From: Ascaphus truei | Taxonomy: Eukaryota; Chordata; Amphibia; Anura; Ascaphidae | Length of the DNA: 64,000 nucleotides | Direction: 5' to 3' | Assembly (NCBI GenBank): GCA_036426205.1 | Contig: CM071570.1 | Location: 54,550,676 to 54,614,675 of the forward strand | Part shown: positions 45,216-56,342 of the stretch, in pieces | Numbering within the stretch: position 1 is the stretch's first letter | How the letters are laid out: the number at the start of each line of letters is the position of its first letter | Notes under the pieces: model-generated | Databases searched by the model: none | What the model saw: the letters and a program-made list of their open reading frames with translations, nothing else | What the model was told of the DNA's origin: nothing | Made by a program: the position numbers and the translations under genes

Positions 45216-45760
45216 TTGATTGTCATTATTTTTACACAGGGTTGTCGTCAATAGAACTCTCAAACCTTAGTAGCCGCCTGTTTTTATAATACTCTGTCAG
45301 AGTCGCTGCATGCAGTTCATTGTTTGTCAACCTTTAAAGCTGCCTTTCCAAATTATCTATGTGATCTTTAGCATTGTCCTGTTTCAAGAAATTGCTGGAA
45401 GAATCAGAGTCAGCTATAATTCAAGCAAACACTGTGTCTGAATAAGAGAAAGTCTCAGCATGCCCTTCAGCTAATGTTGCAATCTCCACAAATGACACCT
45501 GGAAACAAAAAAAAAACAACAAAATAGTTCCAATAGTGACCCAAAGAAAATCAAAAAAATTTTTTTAAACAGGAACCAGTGTAGAACTGAACAATGATAT
45601 AGTAACAAAAATCAAGGGTGCATAATCATCAGCAAGCTGGCTCCATACTTGACAAACTAATCCAATACATGAAAGAGAAGCTGCAACATCTGTATCTTGC
45701 AATTCTTGCTTCAATAAACACTTGGAAAAGTACATGAAATCTTCACAGATTTATTTCAAA
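45216..45760. other. No recognised gene
   Basis: AT-rich; no features supported. Confidence 0.4.
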
Positions 45761-45764
45761 AGGC

Positions 45765-45815
45765 ATCTGGACATGCAACGTTTTGGACTAAACCGAGCCC
45801 TTTTGTCAAGCATTG
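45765..45815 (-). repeat. Penelope-type tail with hammerhead-like motif
   Basis: The minus strand reads GCTTGACAAAAGGGCTCGG, then TTTAGTCC and AAAACGTTGCATGTCC. This is a decayed form of the CTGAYGAAGGGC...GCCCGAAACGTTGC motif common in Penelope-like tails. No arms or coding region adjoin. Confidence 0.45.
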
Positions 45816-45961
45816 TGACAATAAAAAAAACTCACTAAAGACACACAATATGGAGTCATTGCTCATGTGTTCAGTTACGTCACCTAATAGGGCGCGTCCC
45901 TCGGCATGTCCCTTACATGAAAGTAACAATGCATTCCTCATAACATCCCAACAGTGAAAAA

Positions 45962-45992
45962 AGAGAGAGAGAGAGAGAGAAGAAGAAGAAAG
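45962..45992 (+). repeat. (GA)n / (GAA)n simple repeat
   Basis: GAGAGA run followed by AGAAGAAGAA. Confidence 0.85.
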
Positions 45993-46413
45993 GTTAAACG
46001 GCGATAAGAGGAAACTGGGATCATTGTATAAGAAGGAAAGGAGGAGAATTTGGATGAGAGGAGAAGGTGTAGGAGATAGGAATACGAATGCACAGCAATG
46101 GTCAAAGTGGCTTTAAAAAGTAGTGGTACAGTCCTATACCCGACTAGAAAATGTCGGTGTTCATTTAATATTGTGGAAAAGCTATTCTACCCATGTTTTA
46201 GAAGGATTATTTGTATATAGCAATACTCCATACCCCCTAGTACCATCATACTTCCATCACTTTATATAAGGGAGATTTTAAACCTTCAATCTTAAACAGA
46301 AATTCATTTGCACTGCTGGAAACGTGCCGTCAGGTTTAGAACTACTTTGTACTGTATTGAAGTGGTAAGCTTGGGCTGAAAGGATCTGCAGGAGGATAAT
46401 GTCCGCTTCCTCA

Positions 46414-46605
46414 GGCACTTTCTATAGTGCCGTGCGCGGAATTTTAGTTGACTGACGTCAGTCAGCCTTTCTATAGAAGGGCCGCGCGCGCACGGCAGGG
46501 AGCCGACGGACGGCAGCGAAGATGAAGAAATTCATCTTTTCGCGCCGCTACCGGCTCTGAAATGTATGTATGTGTGTGTGTATGCGTGGATGTGTGTTTG
46601 TATGG

Positions 46606-46650
<45 letters not shown>

Positions 46651-46878
46651 AATGATTGCGGAACAAAAAAAAAATATTTATTAAAACTTTTATTTTCTTT
46701 AAAAAATCTTGCTTAGGTCTTCCTTTCACTCACACAACCCATGCACACACATATACTCGCATGTACACACACATACACACACATACACAGCTCCCTGCTC
46801 TATAAACATGAAAAGCATGCGGCACGTGCACTCGCGTTCGCATAGGCACGCACGGCCGCATGCTGTATATAACAGCCC
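46414..46878. mobile_element. Harbinger-like MITE with internal (TG)n
   Basis: Left end GGCACTTTCTATAGTGCCG with TGCGCGG; right end (reverse-complemented) GGGCTGTTATATACAGCATG then CGGCCGTGCGTGCC; these are diverged inverted ends. The interior carries a perfect TTGACTGACGTCAGTCAG palindrome and a (TG)n run at 46564-46649. The target duplication is not clear. Confidence 0.4.
46564..46649 (+). repeat. (TG)n microsatellite, interrupted
   Basis: Imperfect TG units followed by about 20 perfect ones ending at 46649. Confidence 0.95.
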
Positions 46879-46879
46879 T

Positions 46880-48035
46880 TAGTTATCTGTTTAACATCAT
46901 ACTTGAGCTCAGAGTTACTAAATGGCCCTATGGCTTTAGTACATGTAACCCCTCTTTATTTTACTTCAGATTATATGGCCTATCACTGAGGTGGGAGCCT
47001 GAGTCCTGTGGGTTACTGTTTAATTCTTATAGTGTGTGTGGTACATGTTGTGTGAGACTGTAGTGACTAGACACAACACAGTGGTAATGAATTATATCAA
47101 GCGTTATATACTCATATAGCTATAATTTGTGGTGTTACATATCTCATATGAATCAGTACGGTGACTCTTAATCTCAGAATCACTCCATACACATATATAT
47201 TTAAACAAACTATACCAATAGTGCGAACGCTGCACAAACAAATAATTAACTTTTATCTCTGTCCGGCCTCCCAATCATGGGGTACGGGCCTGTAGATCCT
47301 GGTGTGCTAGCACAATCGTTGGAGCTCATAAACTGTGTGTGTGTGTTGCAGGCCTGGTGCTAAACAAAGATCAAACTGTGATGGCAATATATAACTGCAA
47401 TTTATATCCTTTGTGGGTTAGCTCACCCACTCCAACCTGGTGTAATTCCTGCATAGCTGGGCTCCCTAATCTCTCTCTGTTGTAGCCTCTGTCTACCTGA
47501 TTCCCTCTGCACTGTCAGGTCCTGGTCTCTGCTGCAATCACTGGTCCAGTGGGGCAACTATCTCACTCTCTCACTCTCATAGCAGACACAGGGGGTTACA
47601 CACATATTAAGGACCATTCAGGTTTGTGGCACACCAAGACGTAAAACTGATTAGCAAATATGAATCTTCATCTCTTCCAAGTCAAGAGCATGTCTATGTA
47701 TATAGAAACTGCCCTAGGTTCTCTATCCCCAATTAATATTATTGTATCAACTTGTTTAGTGATTTTTTCACTTCTGTCTCCACTGGAAGTGGAGAGGTGC
47801 ACACTTAGTAGGTAAAAGTAGAACAATGACAAGGTATGAGAAAAAAAGCACTTACTTAAAAAAAATGAAGACATTGAATTGGCGAGTGATTGAATTAAAA
47901 TATAAGAGCAGCCTTGGTGCTCCACAGATCCACAACAGATCTCACAATATAGGCTCCACAGATCCATGTTTTTTTTCTTTTTTAAATTGCTGGGCGCTGT
48001 TTATTCACAGTTGCTGCAAACTGCTAAATGAATCA
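46880..48035. other. No recognised gene
   Basis: Unique-looking sequence; short ORFs only. Parts near 47230-47530 look like old retroelement sequence but cannot be assigned. Confidence 0.35.
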
Positions 48036-48040
48036 TACAC

Positions 48041-48200
48041 ACTTGAAAGATAACGCACTCCAGACTAAGTAATATTCAGAATAAAAAATGAAGATATTGA
48101 AGTCAGAACAAAGGTGGGGTTATTGCACTGAAACATTGACTTCAATAAATAAATTTTTTATTCTGAATACTACTTAGTCTGGAGCGCGTTATCTTCCAAG
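48041..48200. repeat. Inverted-arm repeat with partial hammerhead-like centre
   Basis: Left arm 48041-48105 (ACGCACTCCAGACTAAGTA, TTCAGAATAAAAAATGAAG) recurs inverted at 48137-48200. The spacer reads GTGGGGTTATTGCACTGAAAC, i.e. a hairpin followed by GAAAC, the right half of the hammerhead-like motif. Same architecture as 38012-38215 and 51872-52165. Confidence 0.55.
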
Positions 48201-48262
48201 TTTCTATTAATTAAAGTATAACTTTTATTTATATCAGGTTAAGATTTATATTCACATCCAAG

Positions 48263-49380
48263 TGTAGCCAGGTCACCTGCTGGCTACTATTCTGCCCCTT
48301 GGGTGGGCAGTAAACCCTCGTACAATCAGGTTGCCAGTAGTTTATATGGGGTTTTTCCCCTCCGAGGAGCTGCACTTGAGTGACAGCAGGTGGCTGTGAC
48401 ATCAGGCCTGGGCATGGCCAATCATGAGACAGACCTGGTGCACTCCTCCTGACAGTACTTAAAAGCGTACTTCCTCCACTGAGGAAGGCAGGTCGCACAG
48501 TGGAAAGGCTGAGATTGGGCCTTCTCCAGTCCTCTTCCCTCCGGGGGCGACTGAGTGTGGACCATACTTCTGCTAGGGAGGTGGGGAAGAGCTAGCATGT
48601 GTGCGGGTGCTCTTGGCCTGTAGTGACGGTCCAGGGACCATCATCCAGTGAATAGCTGAGAGACAACATCAGGCAGACCTGCCTTGTTTCCTGTAACTGT
48701 ACAGAATAGGCATTGGGGTTGAGCAGTATATCGTTTGTACAGGAGGGCCCCGGGTATACGGCGGGTTCCGTTCCAGGGGCCCGCCGTACAGTGAAAATCG
48801 CCGGAAAGCGGATCCGGCGATTTTCAGTTGTTTGCATGCGCAAATCGGCATTTTTGTCATTCTGCGCATGCGCGACCTATGGTCTGCGCGTGCAAACTAT
48901 GGTATGCGCGCGCAAACTACGGTCTGCGCATGCGCGCCGGGCGCAACCGCCGTTCTGCGCATGCGCGACTTAAGATTCAAGATGGCGGCCCCTTCTCGGT
49001 GCCGCCGTATCGGCGGATCGCCGAAAAGCGGGGCACCGCTGTAAATAGTATAAACTGTACAGAAGAGTAATAAACCCGTTCCTGTTTGCATATACCTCCT
49101 GCCTGGTGCGTGACCTTACTGGGGGAGAGATAATAAGTTCTACCGTGGGAAGTCCCCTTCAGTTCCTGGAGTCTACGGCAGATGGAGGCGCTGCACTGCT
49201 AAAGAGATATGTGGGGTATGAACCCCAGAAGCTTTATGTAGGGTATGAACTCCAGAAGCCTGTTCCTGTGTCCCCACTACCACCGGTGGACGACTCAGCC
49301 CTCCTGTTATCAGCAGGTATCATGCACCACACGACCAGTAATGGCCAAATCTCCCACGGGGTGGGGGAAACACCGTTACA
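48263..49380 (+). mobile_element. Solo LTR, plus strand, interrupted by a mariner-type MITE
   Basis: Same LTR family as 43058-43817: starts TGTAGCCAGGTCACCTG, ends GGGGGAAACACCGTTACA. About 812 bp remain once the insert 48738-49043 is removed; the polyadenylation signal AGTAATAAACCCGTTCC is just after it. An extra copy of about 30 bp (GGGTATGAACYCCAGAAGC) is tandemly duplicated at 49215-49262. The flanks show no clear target duplication. ORFs here are incidental. Confidence 0.75.
48738..49043 (+). mobile_element. Tc1/mariner (pogo/Tigger-like) MITE
   Basis: Ends TACAGGAGGGCCCCGGGTA and (reverse-complemented) TACAGCGGTGCCCCGCTTT, bounded by TA. The interior has inverted repeats (AATCGCCGGAAAGCGGATCC) and five CTGCGCATGCGC-type palindromes. 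It splits the solo LTR, so it is younger than that LTR. Confidence 0.7.
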
Positions 49381-49389
49381 CAGATAACA

Positions 49390-50398
49390 TTAAAAACACA
49401 TTATCATGTGTTTTCAATAGAAGTGGAGAGACTGGGAGTGTGGGTATATTGACATTTGCTGGCAACTAGATTGCAAGTCATTATTGATTGTATCACTCCA
49501 GCTTGTCTAATTAATAACAGTTAGATGCAGACACTTGTCATAGATTTAATTACACACATGTAGCCTGTAGCTCAAATGCTCCTTTGTTTCAGAATTTTGC
49601 TACTGGCTATATGTTAACCCCTATCTGTTTAGAATGAATAAAGATCTATTTGAGTTATTCTATTGTTGCAGCAGCTGCAGCAATTTCACCAGTTGCATTA
49701 CAGATCCTCCTCAATTCCCTGTTATGGTCATATATTGAGTAATAACTATTTGATGTGGGGCGCTATGTACCTTAGAGAAATGAGATATCGTAAGGAGCTG
49801 CATCCACACTCACAGGGATGAGGCGAGTGCCGGTCTGAAGTTAGTACAGTACTGAAGCGAAGCTCTATCCACGCTGACTGCACTACCATGTGACTCTCTG
49901 CGTCACACAATTTCACTCAGAGCGCGCCGGGTTATGTAGGTTATTTGTTGCTATGGCAACCTGACAATCACAACTGATTAACTCTTTCCTGTCTTCTACT
50001 GGTACAATCTACAGAAAGGTGTTGGTTGCTAATATAGATCCATACATACCCGTGTGGGTTAAAAAATGATTACACTCATGAATAAGAGTTGTAATATTGT
50101 TTTTTAATATGCTTTATCCTGCATTAAAAAAAATAAGTGTATATACATATAATAAAATAATAATAATAAATAATTATATATTTGTTATTGTCTTTTATTA
50201 CTTTACTGCATCCTTATGACTGGTACATTTAGCTAGAGATTTCAAATAAAGGGGCTTAAGGTAAACCCCTCATTTATACCGAGTGGGTTCAATGTCTTTA
50301 ATTGATACAGTATATCTACTATGCCTCTTTCTGTAATAGCTTTATGTATAAATCACCTTGCCTGATAGTATTGGTGATATTTTCAATTTGAAGTGAAT
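49390..50398. other. No recognised gene
   Basis: AT-rich sequence. Nothing supported apart from short A and TA runs near 50100-50200. Confidence 0.4.
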
Positions 50399-50402
50399 CT
50401 TA

Positions 50403-50739
50403 GGGCGCGGGCATGGTCAGTGCTTAGGCGAGGACCCGCGCTCACGCTTGGCAGTGAGCCCCTGCAGCCGCAATGAGAGCGGCTTTAGCAGGGTCTCACG
50501 CACGCTTCCGCAGGCGTGCGGTAGCGTAGCCGACAATTTTTTTTAGTTTAAGCACTCACGGGAGCGCAGGGCCGGTCACGTGAGCGGTTCGCCCAATGAG
50601 GGCCAACCAGCTCCGTGACGTCACTGGCCCGCCCCCCTACATGCCCCCGGACGGCGCGCGAACTAAGGCCAGGGAAAGCACCCGCTTTCCCTCAGCCTCC
50701 ATGCGCCTCCGCACGGCTGAAGTCTCTATGGACTCAGCC
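50403..50739. mobile_element. PIF-Harbinger-type MITE, GC-rich
   Basis: Ends GGGCGCGGGCATGGTCAGTG and (reverse-complemented) GGCTGAGTCCATAGAGACTT, flanked by TTA on both sides (50400-50402 and 50740-50742). The core GGTTGGCCCTCATTGGGCG with a TGACGTCA and CACGTGACC recurs inverted at 54550-54600 in a second copy of the family. GC-richness here reflects the MITE and does not mark a CpG-island promoter. Confidence 0.75.
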
Positions 50740-50744
50740 TTAGA

Positions 50745-51870
50745 CATTGGGCATCGCCATTGTGATGAAGATTTACATGGCATACAACCGGTGTACCCAA
50801 TTGATTTTATAGAGAATGAATACGTTAATTTTATATCAAATTGATATGTTAATTCATTTTTTATCGAATTGATATCTATAAAGTTCTGGTGTATCGATGT
50901 ATTTTAAATATCGAAGTAATTAATGAATACCTATATAGAGTATAATATGCTGTACCTATTTTTCCATGGTGTCCCATACCAGTATTGCACTTGACATGTC
51001 CCTTTACAGTCCGCACGTACGCCTCTTAACCTTGCACTATAAAATGTACACTTTCATAGACTCCTTTTATCTTTGAATGTGTCGCCCGTGTCGTCACGGG
51101 ACGTGATGCAGGGGCGGGGCCTAATCCCGAACCTGGATGTATCCCCGTCTGATGGCGCGGTGACTGTGGGTAACTTCCCTGGTCTGCGGCATGTCACCCG
51201 TGTCATCACGGGACCGGGACCTAAAGCCGATCCTCACACTGACAATACAGTGTGATACAAACACTTGTGTGACGATAGCAAACTGCAGACGTCGGTGGTT
51301 GGAAGGTCTGAGTGTCTTTAAATGTTTCACCGTTGATTTATTTATTTTTTTAATGTGTAAAAAAGGCATTGTTAAGAGGCAGTGGGTAGTGGGGAAAAAA
51401 TGAATCTGAATGAGGCAGGACCTGTTGCCAGATCTTGGGGGACAGTTGACCAGAGACGAAAATGAGGAATAAACCTCCAAAGCTGGTGCTCAACCAATAG
51501 CAATGATGCAGTAAATATAACACATAATCCCCATACTCTTGAATCCTTCGGTTATATCAGCGTGTAGGGGTAAGGGATATTAGATGGCTTATAAATGTCC
51601 TGAGTGTGTTTGAAAAGGACTCAGCCAGGGTGGGGGGCTAGTAAGCAGTATACAGTCCCAGGTATCTGTGAAAACTCTGTTGTAAAATGTCCCACAAGGC
51701 ACTCACGGAATTGTCAATGGCTTCCCTCACCACACCATGTGTCCCATACTTCACAATCAGCTGGCCGGTACTCACAGTGATCTAACCGTGTCCGCCTCTT
51801 GTTGCTGATTGATGCCAAAGTATCTCTGTAGAACGCCGATAATTGCGTGCTCCAGCCGATGAATAATGTA
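50745..51870. other. No gene; short direct repeat around 51070-51220
   Basis: CCCGTGTCGTCACGGGAC at 51086 and CCCGTGTCATCACGGGAC at 51197 are two copies of a palindromic motif about 110 bp apart. The rest is unassigned. Confidence 0.45.
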
Positions 51871-51871
51871 G

Positions 51872-52165
51872 AAGAAAATTGTCGGAATGGCGGTCACTGC
51901 TTGCCGAATCAGAATACAACCAAGCGCAGTAAAAATAAGATATTTATTTATTCATCCAATTAAGAAAAGAACATACACAGAGTGTACTCTGACGCGTTTC
52001 ATCTCCTTTGATAAAGTCTCCCCCACGGACACGAAACGCGTCAGAGTACACTCTGTGTATGTTCTTTTCCTAATTGGATGAATAAATAAATATCTTATTT
52101 TTACTGCGCTTGGTTGTATCCTGATTCGGCAAGCAGTGACCGCCATTTTGACAATTTTCTTCGAC
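51872..52165. repeat. Long near-perfect palindrome with hammerhead-like centre
   Basis: About 130-bp arms, 51872-52001 and 52034-52165, are inverted copies of each other with only a few mismatches, so the same 64-residue frame appears on both strands. The spacer and inner ends read TTTGATAAAGTC, CACGGAC, ACGAAACGCGTCAGAG; the opposite strand also ends in GAAACGCGTC. The ACGCGT palindrome after GAA is the minimal helix III of Penelope-type hammerheads. Most likely two inverted terminal repeats of a Penelope-like element with no body between. Confidence 0.75.
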
Positions 52166-52169
52166 AGTT

Positions 52170-53335
52170 GACCAGAGGGGGAAGGATAGTATAGGTGAAA
52201 ACAGACAGAAATAAAAGGTTAACAAACAGTGAGAGTGAAAAGAAAAAGATGTGAGAGGAGATATGCAGATATACAGGTAGATAGAAGATATAGATAAACA
52301 AGTAAATACAGAGGGAGATAAACATATATCAAAATAAGTAGATCGATATGGTGATAACAGTGATAGTGAGTGAATGAACTGGTGTAAAGATGTACTCTAT
52401 GTAATTTCTCTAAGAATTCAGGCCACAAATAATTAATTAGACCGACACACAAATGGCTACGATCACACAGACTCACTAGAAACAGGACTGAATCAAAGAC
52501 AGGCAGTGTTTAATGGAGCGAGTCTGGGACTGGTGGTTTTACACAAGGTACATCATTGGTGAACTGCAGGTGGTTGGCCGGTGAATCAACAGCTGCGAGG
52601 AGAAAAAACATGAGCACAAATCAGACAGCCGCCTTATCGTAACTGCCGTTATTCACCCTGAGGGTCTGGCGCTGGACTATTCGAAGTGAGCTACACTCAA
52701 ATCCCACACATTACAATGGTGTTACATCAGTATTGCGCAGACTTGCAAGGCTGCATCTAGTACACTTCATGGGATCACATATCAGTAATAATCAGCGCCA
52801 TATGTTTTAAGTCCTGGTCAGGTGAAACAAAGCATCACATCTGTCATTAAGGACGACGTTAAAGATTTAATGGGTACTAGCTGCAGGGAGGTTTAATTAC
52901 AGTACTTTATTGCATCCACATGTTTTGCGAGATAGAAATTAGGATAAAGGGACGTTTTTTGTTTATTATCACATTCTGTTATTACTAACATGATTTTTGT
53001 TATTTAATCAAATTATTTTCAGGTGACTGATTCCAGTAAAATAAAATTGTCTTTTTAAGTGCCAAGTGTTTTTTCCTCTCACCTCTGGAACTAGTTACCT
53101 ACCTGGCCACTCCTTGCTGGTGGGTTACAGTACGTAAGATTGGTAGCCCTGGGAGGGTTTGCTGCGACACACACATCAGGGTTACTGTACATAGACCTAT
53201 CCTACTAAGGGAGGGTACATAGGCTGGGAATCCAACTGTGCATCACACTTGGCAATAAGAATCCGTATGCGCTTCACACATCTGTAACAGTAGGCTCCCT
53301 ATCATGAGCGTTTAATCTGACACTTTTTTTTAGGG
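52170..53335. other. No recognised gene
   Basis: AT-rich DNA with AGATA-type simple sequence near 52250-52330. No supported features. Confidence 0.4.
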
Positions 53336-53349
53336 TGATTCCAACCGAA

Positions 53350-53600
53350 TATAATGTTTGTATGGGTTTTGGTTGTTTACTACAGTTGCCATGGTGATAC
53401 ACTGGGGACGCCGTCTCCACAAGGGACATGATGACGTCAGACGTAAGGTCAACGCCCCTAATGTCACATGGAGCTGCAGGGGGTGGGACTCTATTTGCAT
53501 TAGGAATCCTTTATTGTCTGTCTTATGGAGGGCGAGATAAAGGACCCGGAGGGGTCCGACATGTTGTCACCCACAATTTAGATTGTCATCCAACCCATCT
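53350..53600 (+). repeat. Penelope-type terminal-repeat remnant with hammerhead-like motif
   Basis: At 53529-53565 the sequence reads GAGATAAAGGACCC, GGAG, GGGTCC, GACATGTTGTC: a hairpin of 6 bp between a decayed CTGATGA box and a decayed GAAA box. The preceding 170 bp (GACGTCAGACG, CATGGTGATACACTGGGGAC) resemble other such remnants. No coding sequence. Confidence 0.4.
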
Positions 53601-54436
53601 GACTTTTTATTTCTAAATTTCATGGACAGGCACGTTGGGTCTTGTAAGAAGATATATCTAACGATGATATGATTGGACATTACTCAAATACGCTAATACT
53701 CTAGTCAAATACATTGGAGAGGTGACCCTAATCCTGTGACGTCGGTATGCCGCACATCACGGCTAATCTTGCATAGACATGATTTGGAACTTTTTGATTT
53801 GCTAATTGCCCCACAGATACATTCTTCTTATTAAACTTTCCTTTTCAGTACTTTTTTCTTTGTTTTTATTTTATGCATTATGCATTTGTTTGTATTCTAT
53901 CCCTGTATTATGTCTTGTATAATAACTACTGTATATAAATTGTGTGCACTGGCTGGCATTAAATAAATCAAAATACAATAGGAAATACAATCAAACAGTC
54001 TTCGTTTTTCAAATATTCTACATAGGAACACATTGGATTTATAGCAATATTCTTATTAAATCAAGGCATTTTCCTGGCAGCTAAACCATCATATTTAGTA
54101 TAACATTAACTGAAACATAATATGCTGCTTTAAATATTATTACAAAGTATTACATTTCCCAGTGTAATTGTTATGATATACTTGTAAAAGAGTTGCACAC
54201 ATTTTCTTTGTTTTTACAAATAAATAACTGCTGTTAGTTAAATGCTGAGTGTTGGAAACACATTTTATTTGGTAAATGGTCTATATATATATATGTACTA
54301 TAGTATTGTACATTTACTTTAAGGATAAGACCGTGGTGGGGCTGTCTGTGTATAATGATTGTGCATGTTTGGGGCACTGGTGATAAAAGGTTATATTGTT
54401 ATACAGTACTTGAGTCTGATTTTGTGTCATATTTTT
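53600..54436. other. No recognised gene
   Basis: AT-rich; nothing supported. Confidence 0.4.
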
Positions 54437-54440
54437 CAAA

Positions 54441-54716
54441 GGCTGCGTCCATGGCGATCGTGCGCGTGCCTGTAGCTGGAGAGGTTTGTGGCCTAGGGGT
54501 AGATGCGATGGGGAGGCGTGTTGGGTGGGGGTGTCGGAGGCATAACCGTGACGTCACGGAGCTGGTTCGCCCTCATTGGGCGAACTGCTCACGTGACCCG
54601 GCCATCGCACAACAGAAACAAATGTATTTGTCTTCTGGTAAGTCGCACACTCTATGGCCAGCCTCATAGAGGCACAGCATTTTGATTGCGCATTCGCGCT
54701 CACCATAGACGCGGCT
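54441..54716. mobile_element. PIF-Harbinger-type MITE, second copy of the 50403 family
   Basis: Ends GGCTGCGTCCATGG and (reverse-complemented) AGCCGCGTCTATGG, flanked by AAA on both sides. The core TGACGTCACGGAGCTGGTTC with CCTCATTGGGCGAAC and CACGTGACC matches the 50403-50739 element in inverted orientation. The short ORFs over it are not genes. Confidence 0.65.
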
Positions 54717-54719
54717 AAA

Positions 54720-56340
54720 GTAGTGTTATGCAATAAGACACCTTGTGGCCCATTTGAGTGAATGGGCAGTGAGGTGTTTTACAGTGCTTGTACTGTAGGT
54801 GTTTTGTGGCAATAGCACCTCTTATTAAATATGGCCCTTAATACCGTAATTTACTAGTTGAAGATCCCAAGCTGGGAAAAGGTCATTTTAGATAAGACTT
54901 TTAAAAGTAATTATTACTATCATAATGTAAAAGTTAATTTCTCTTTTTTTAAAAGATACTTGGGGGGGGGGGGCTTTTTTTGTTATTTTGCCATTTAAAA
55001 TGTAAAAAGAAGGCAGGCCACATTAGTTTACTGAAATGTAATTGTAGAAATAATATAAATGAGGCTCCATATGATACACACAAGGAAAGCAAGATGAGAA
55101 AGAGGACAGATCTTTGGTTTCAATAGTTTTTTTTATTTATTTGTTTTTAATTTATTTTTATTATTGGCATACAGAGCTGTTATGTTTCAGGACAGACCAA
55201 GCTTTGCTTTCTATGAAGACTAGTAAACATCTACAACTTTTACTTTTCTACCCCAGACACTTTTTAATCATTGATGTAGCCAGGATGTTTGTGGTTTTAC
55301 TTATCGACATTCACTTATATCACGTTGAGTCGGCAGTGTTGCCTTACAGGTATGTGTGCAGTCCCAGCTCATTGCAACTGTGGTCTGTAAAATCAGGTGG
55401 CAAAGTTCTGCCTGTTTTTATTGCTCAGTGATACATTATGGTTCATCTCAGCATCCGTGTTGGTACAAGCTTTTCGGGGGCTCTAATCTGAAATATACTT
55501 GTGCCTTATTTCTCTTTCCTTAATGATTCCAGTGGAACCTGCAACATATTACATGGCAGGCTCACAGGGCAACAAACAAGTTAATTTAGCAAAGCACAGA
55601 TCACCATATGAAACATTGCACTTACCTAGAAACAGAGATTACCCTGTGTCACAGACAGACACCTGTGAGCACGTGACTTAAATATGTGACAAGAGTCCCA
55701 ATATACGTACTTCTTAAATCGCTACCACCAGCAAAAATATGTTAAGTTGTACTTGCAGGGTTTTTGGCCCCTGTTTACTAAGGAAAATATGTAATTACCA
55801 CACAAAAATCAGATGTAGCAAAATGTGACCGAAAATGTATTCACTTTTCAAAACGTGCAAAGTTCAATTAGGACCCAAAGACAATACTTATTACATTAGA
55901 GATTTATTATACAAAAGTACTACAGTGATTGGGTTACAGTAAAAGAGTACTACTAAAACATACAGTACAATATACTATATTCATAAAATAAAAGGATCAG
56001 CAAATCCTATACGTTAGCACAACAATATCTGTTTTACACAAAGAACTTATGGAGATTGGAATATGAGCATTCACATTATTAATAGGCATCAGGCACTCCT
56101 CTGAATTCTAAATGTATGGTTTTTATCCTAATAACCTCTTTCATTGGAACACAGAATAATCCCACCTTCTGGCATATTCTTAGCCCCCTCTCATCAATCT
56201 CCATGACTCCTTTTATGGTTTGAGAAAAATTACTTTCCTTTGAATTAAAAGGTGCCTGAATATAGAAAATGTCCCATATCTTTATTCCTTTAGAACCTAA
56301 ACCATTGTAACGTAACTCAAGGCGTTCGGGCGTATTTTCT
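54720..56340. other. No recognised gene
   Basis: AT-rich, with a short poly-G at 54961-54973. On the minus strand AGAGCCCCCGAAAAGCTTG at 55464-55482 could be a further Penelope-type tail, but too little is left to claim it. Confidence 0.35.
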
Positions 56341-56342
56341 GC

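Noticed and set aside
50403..50739. CpG-rich segment as the TASP1 promoter and exon 1
   Set aside because: It has terminal inverted repeats, a TTA target duplication and a second copy at 54441-54716, so it is a MITE. The true first exon was not found.
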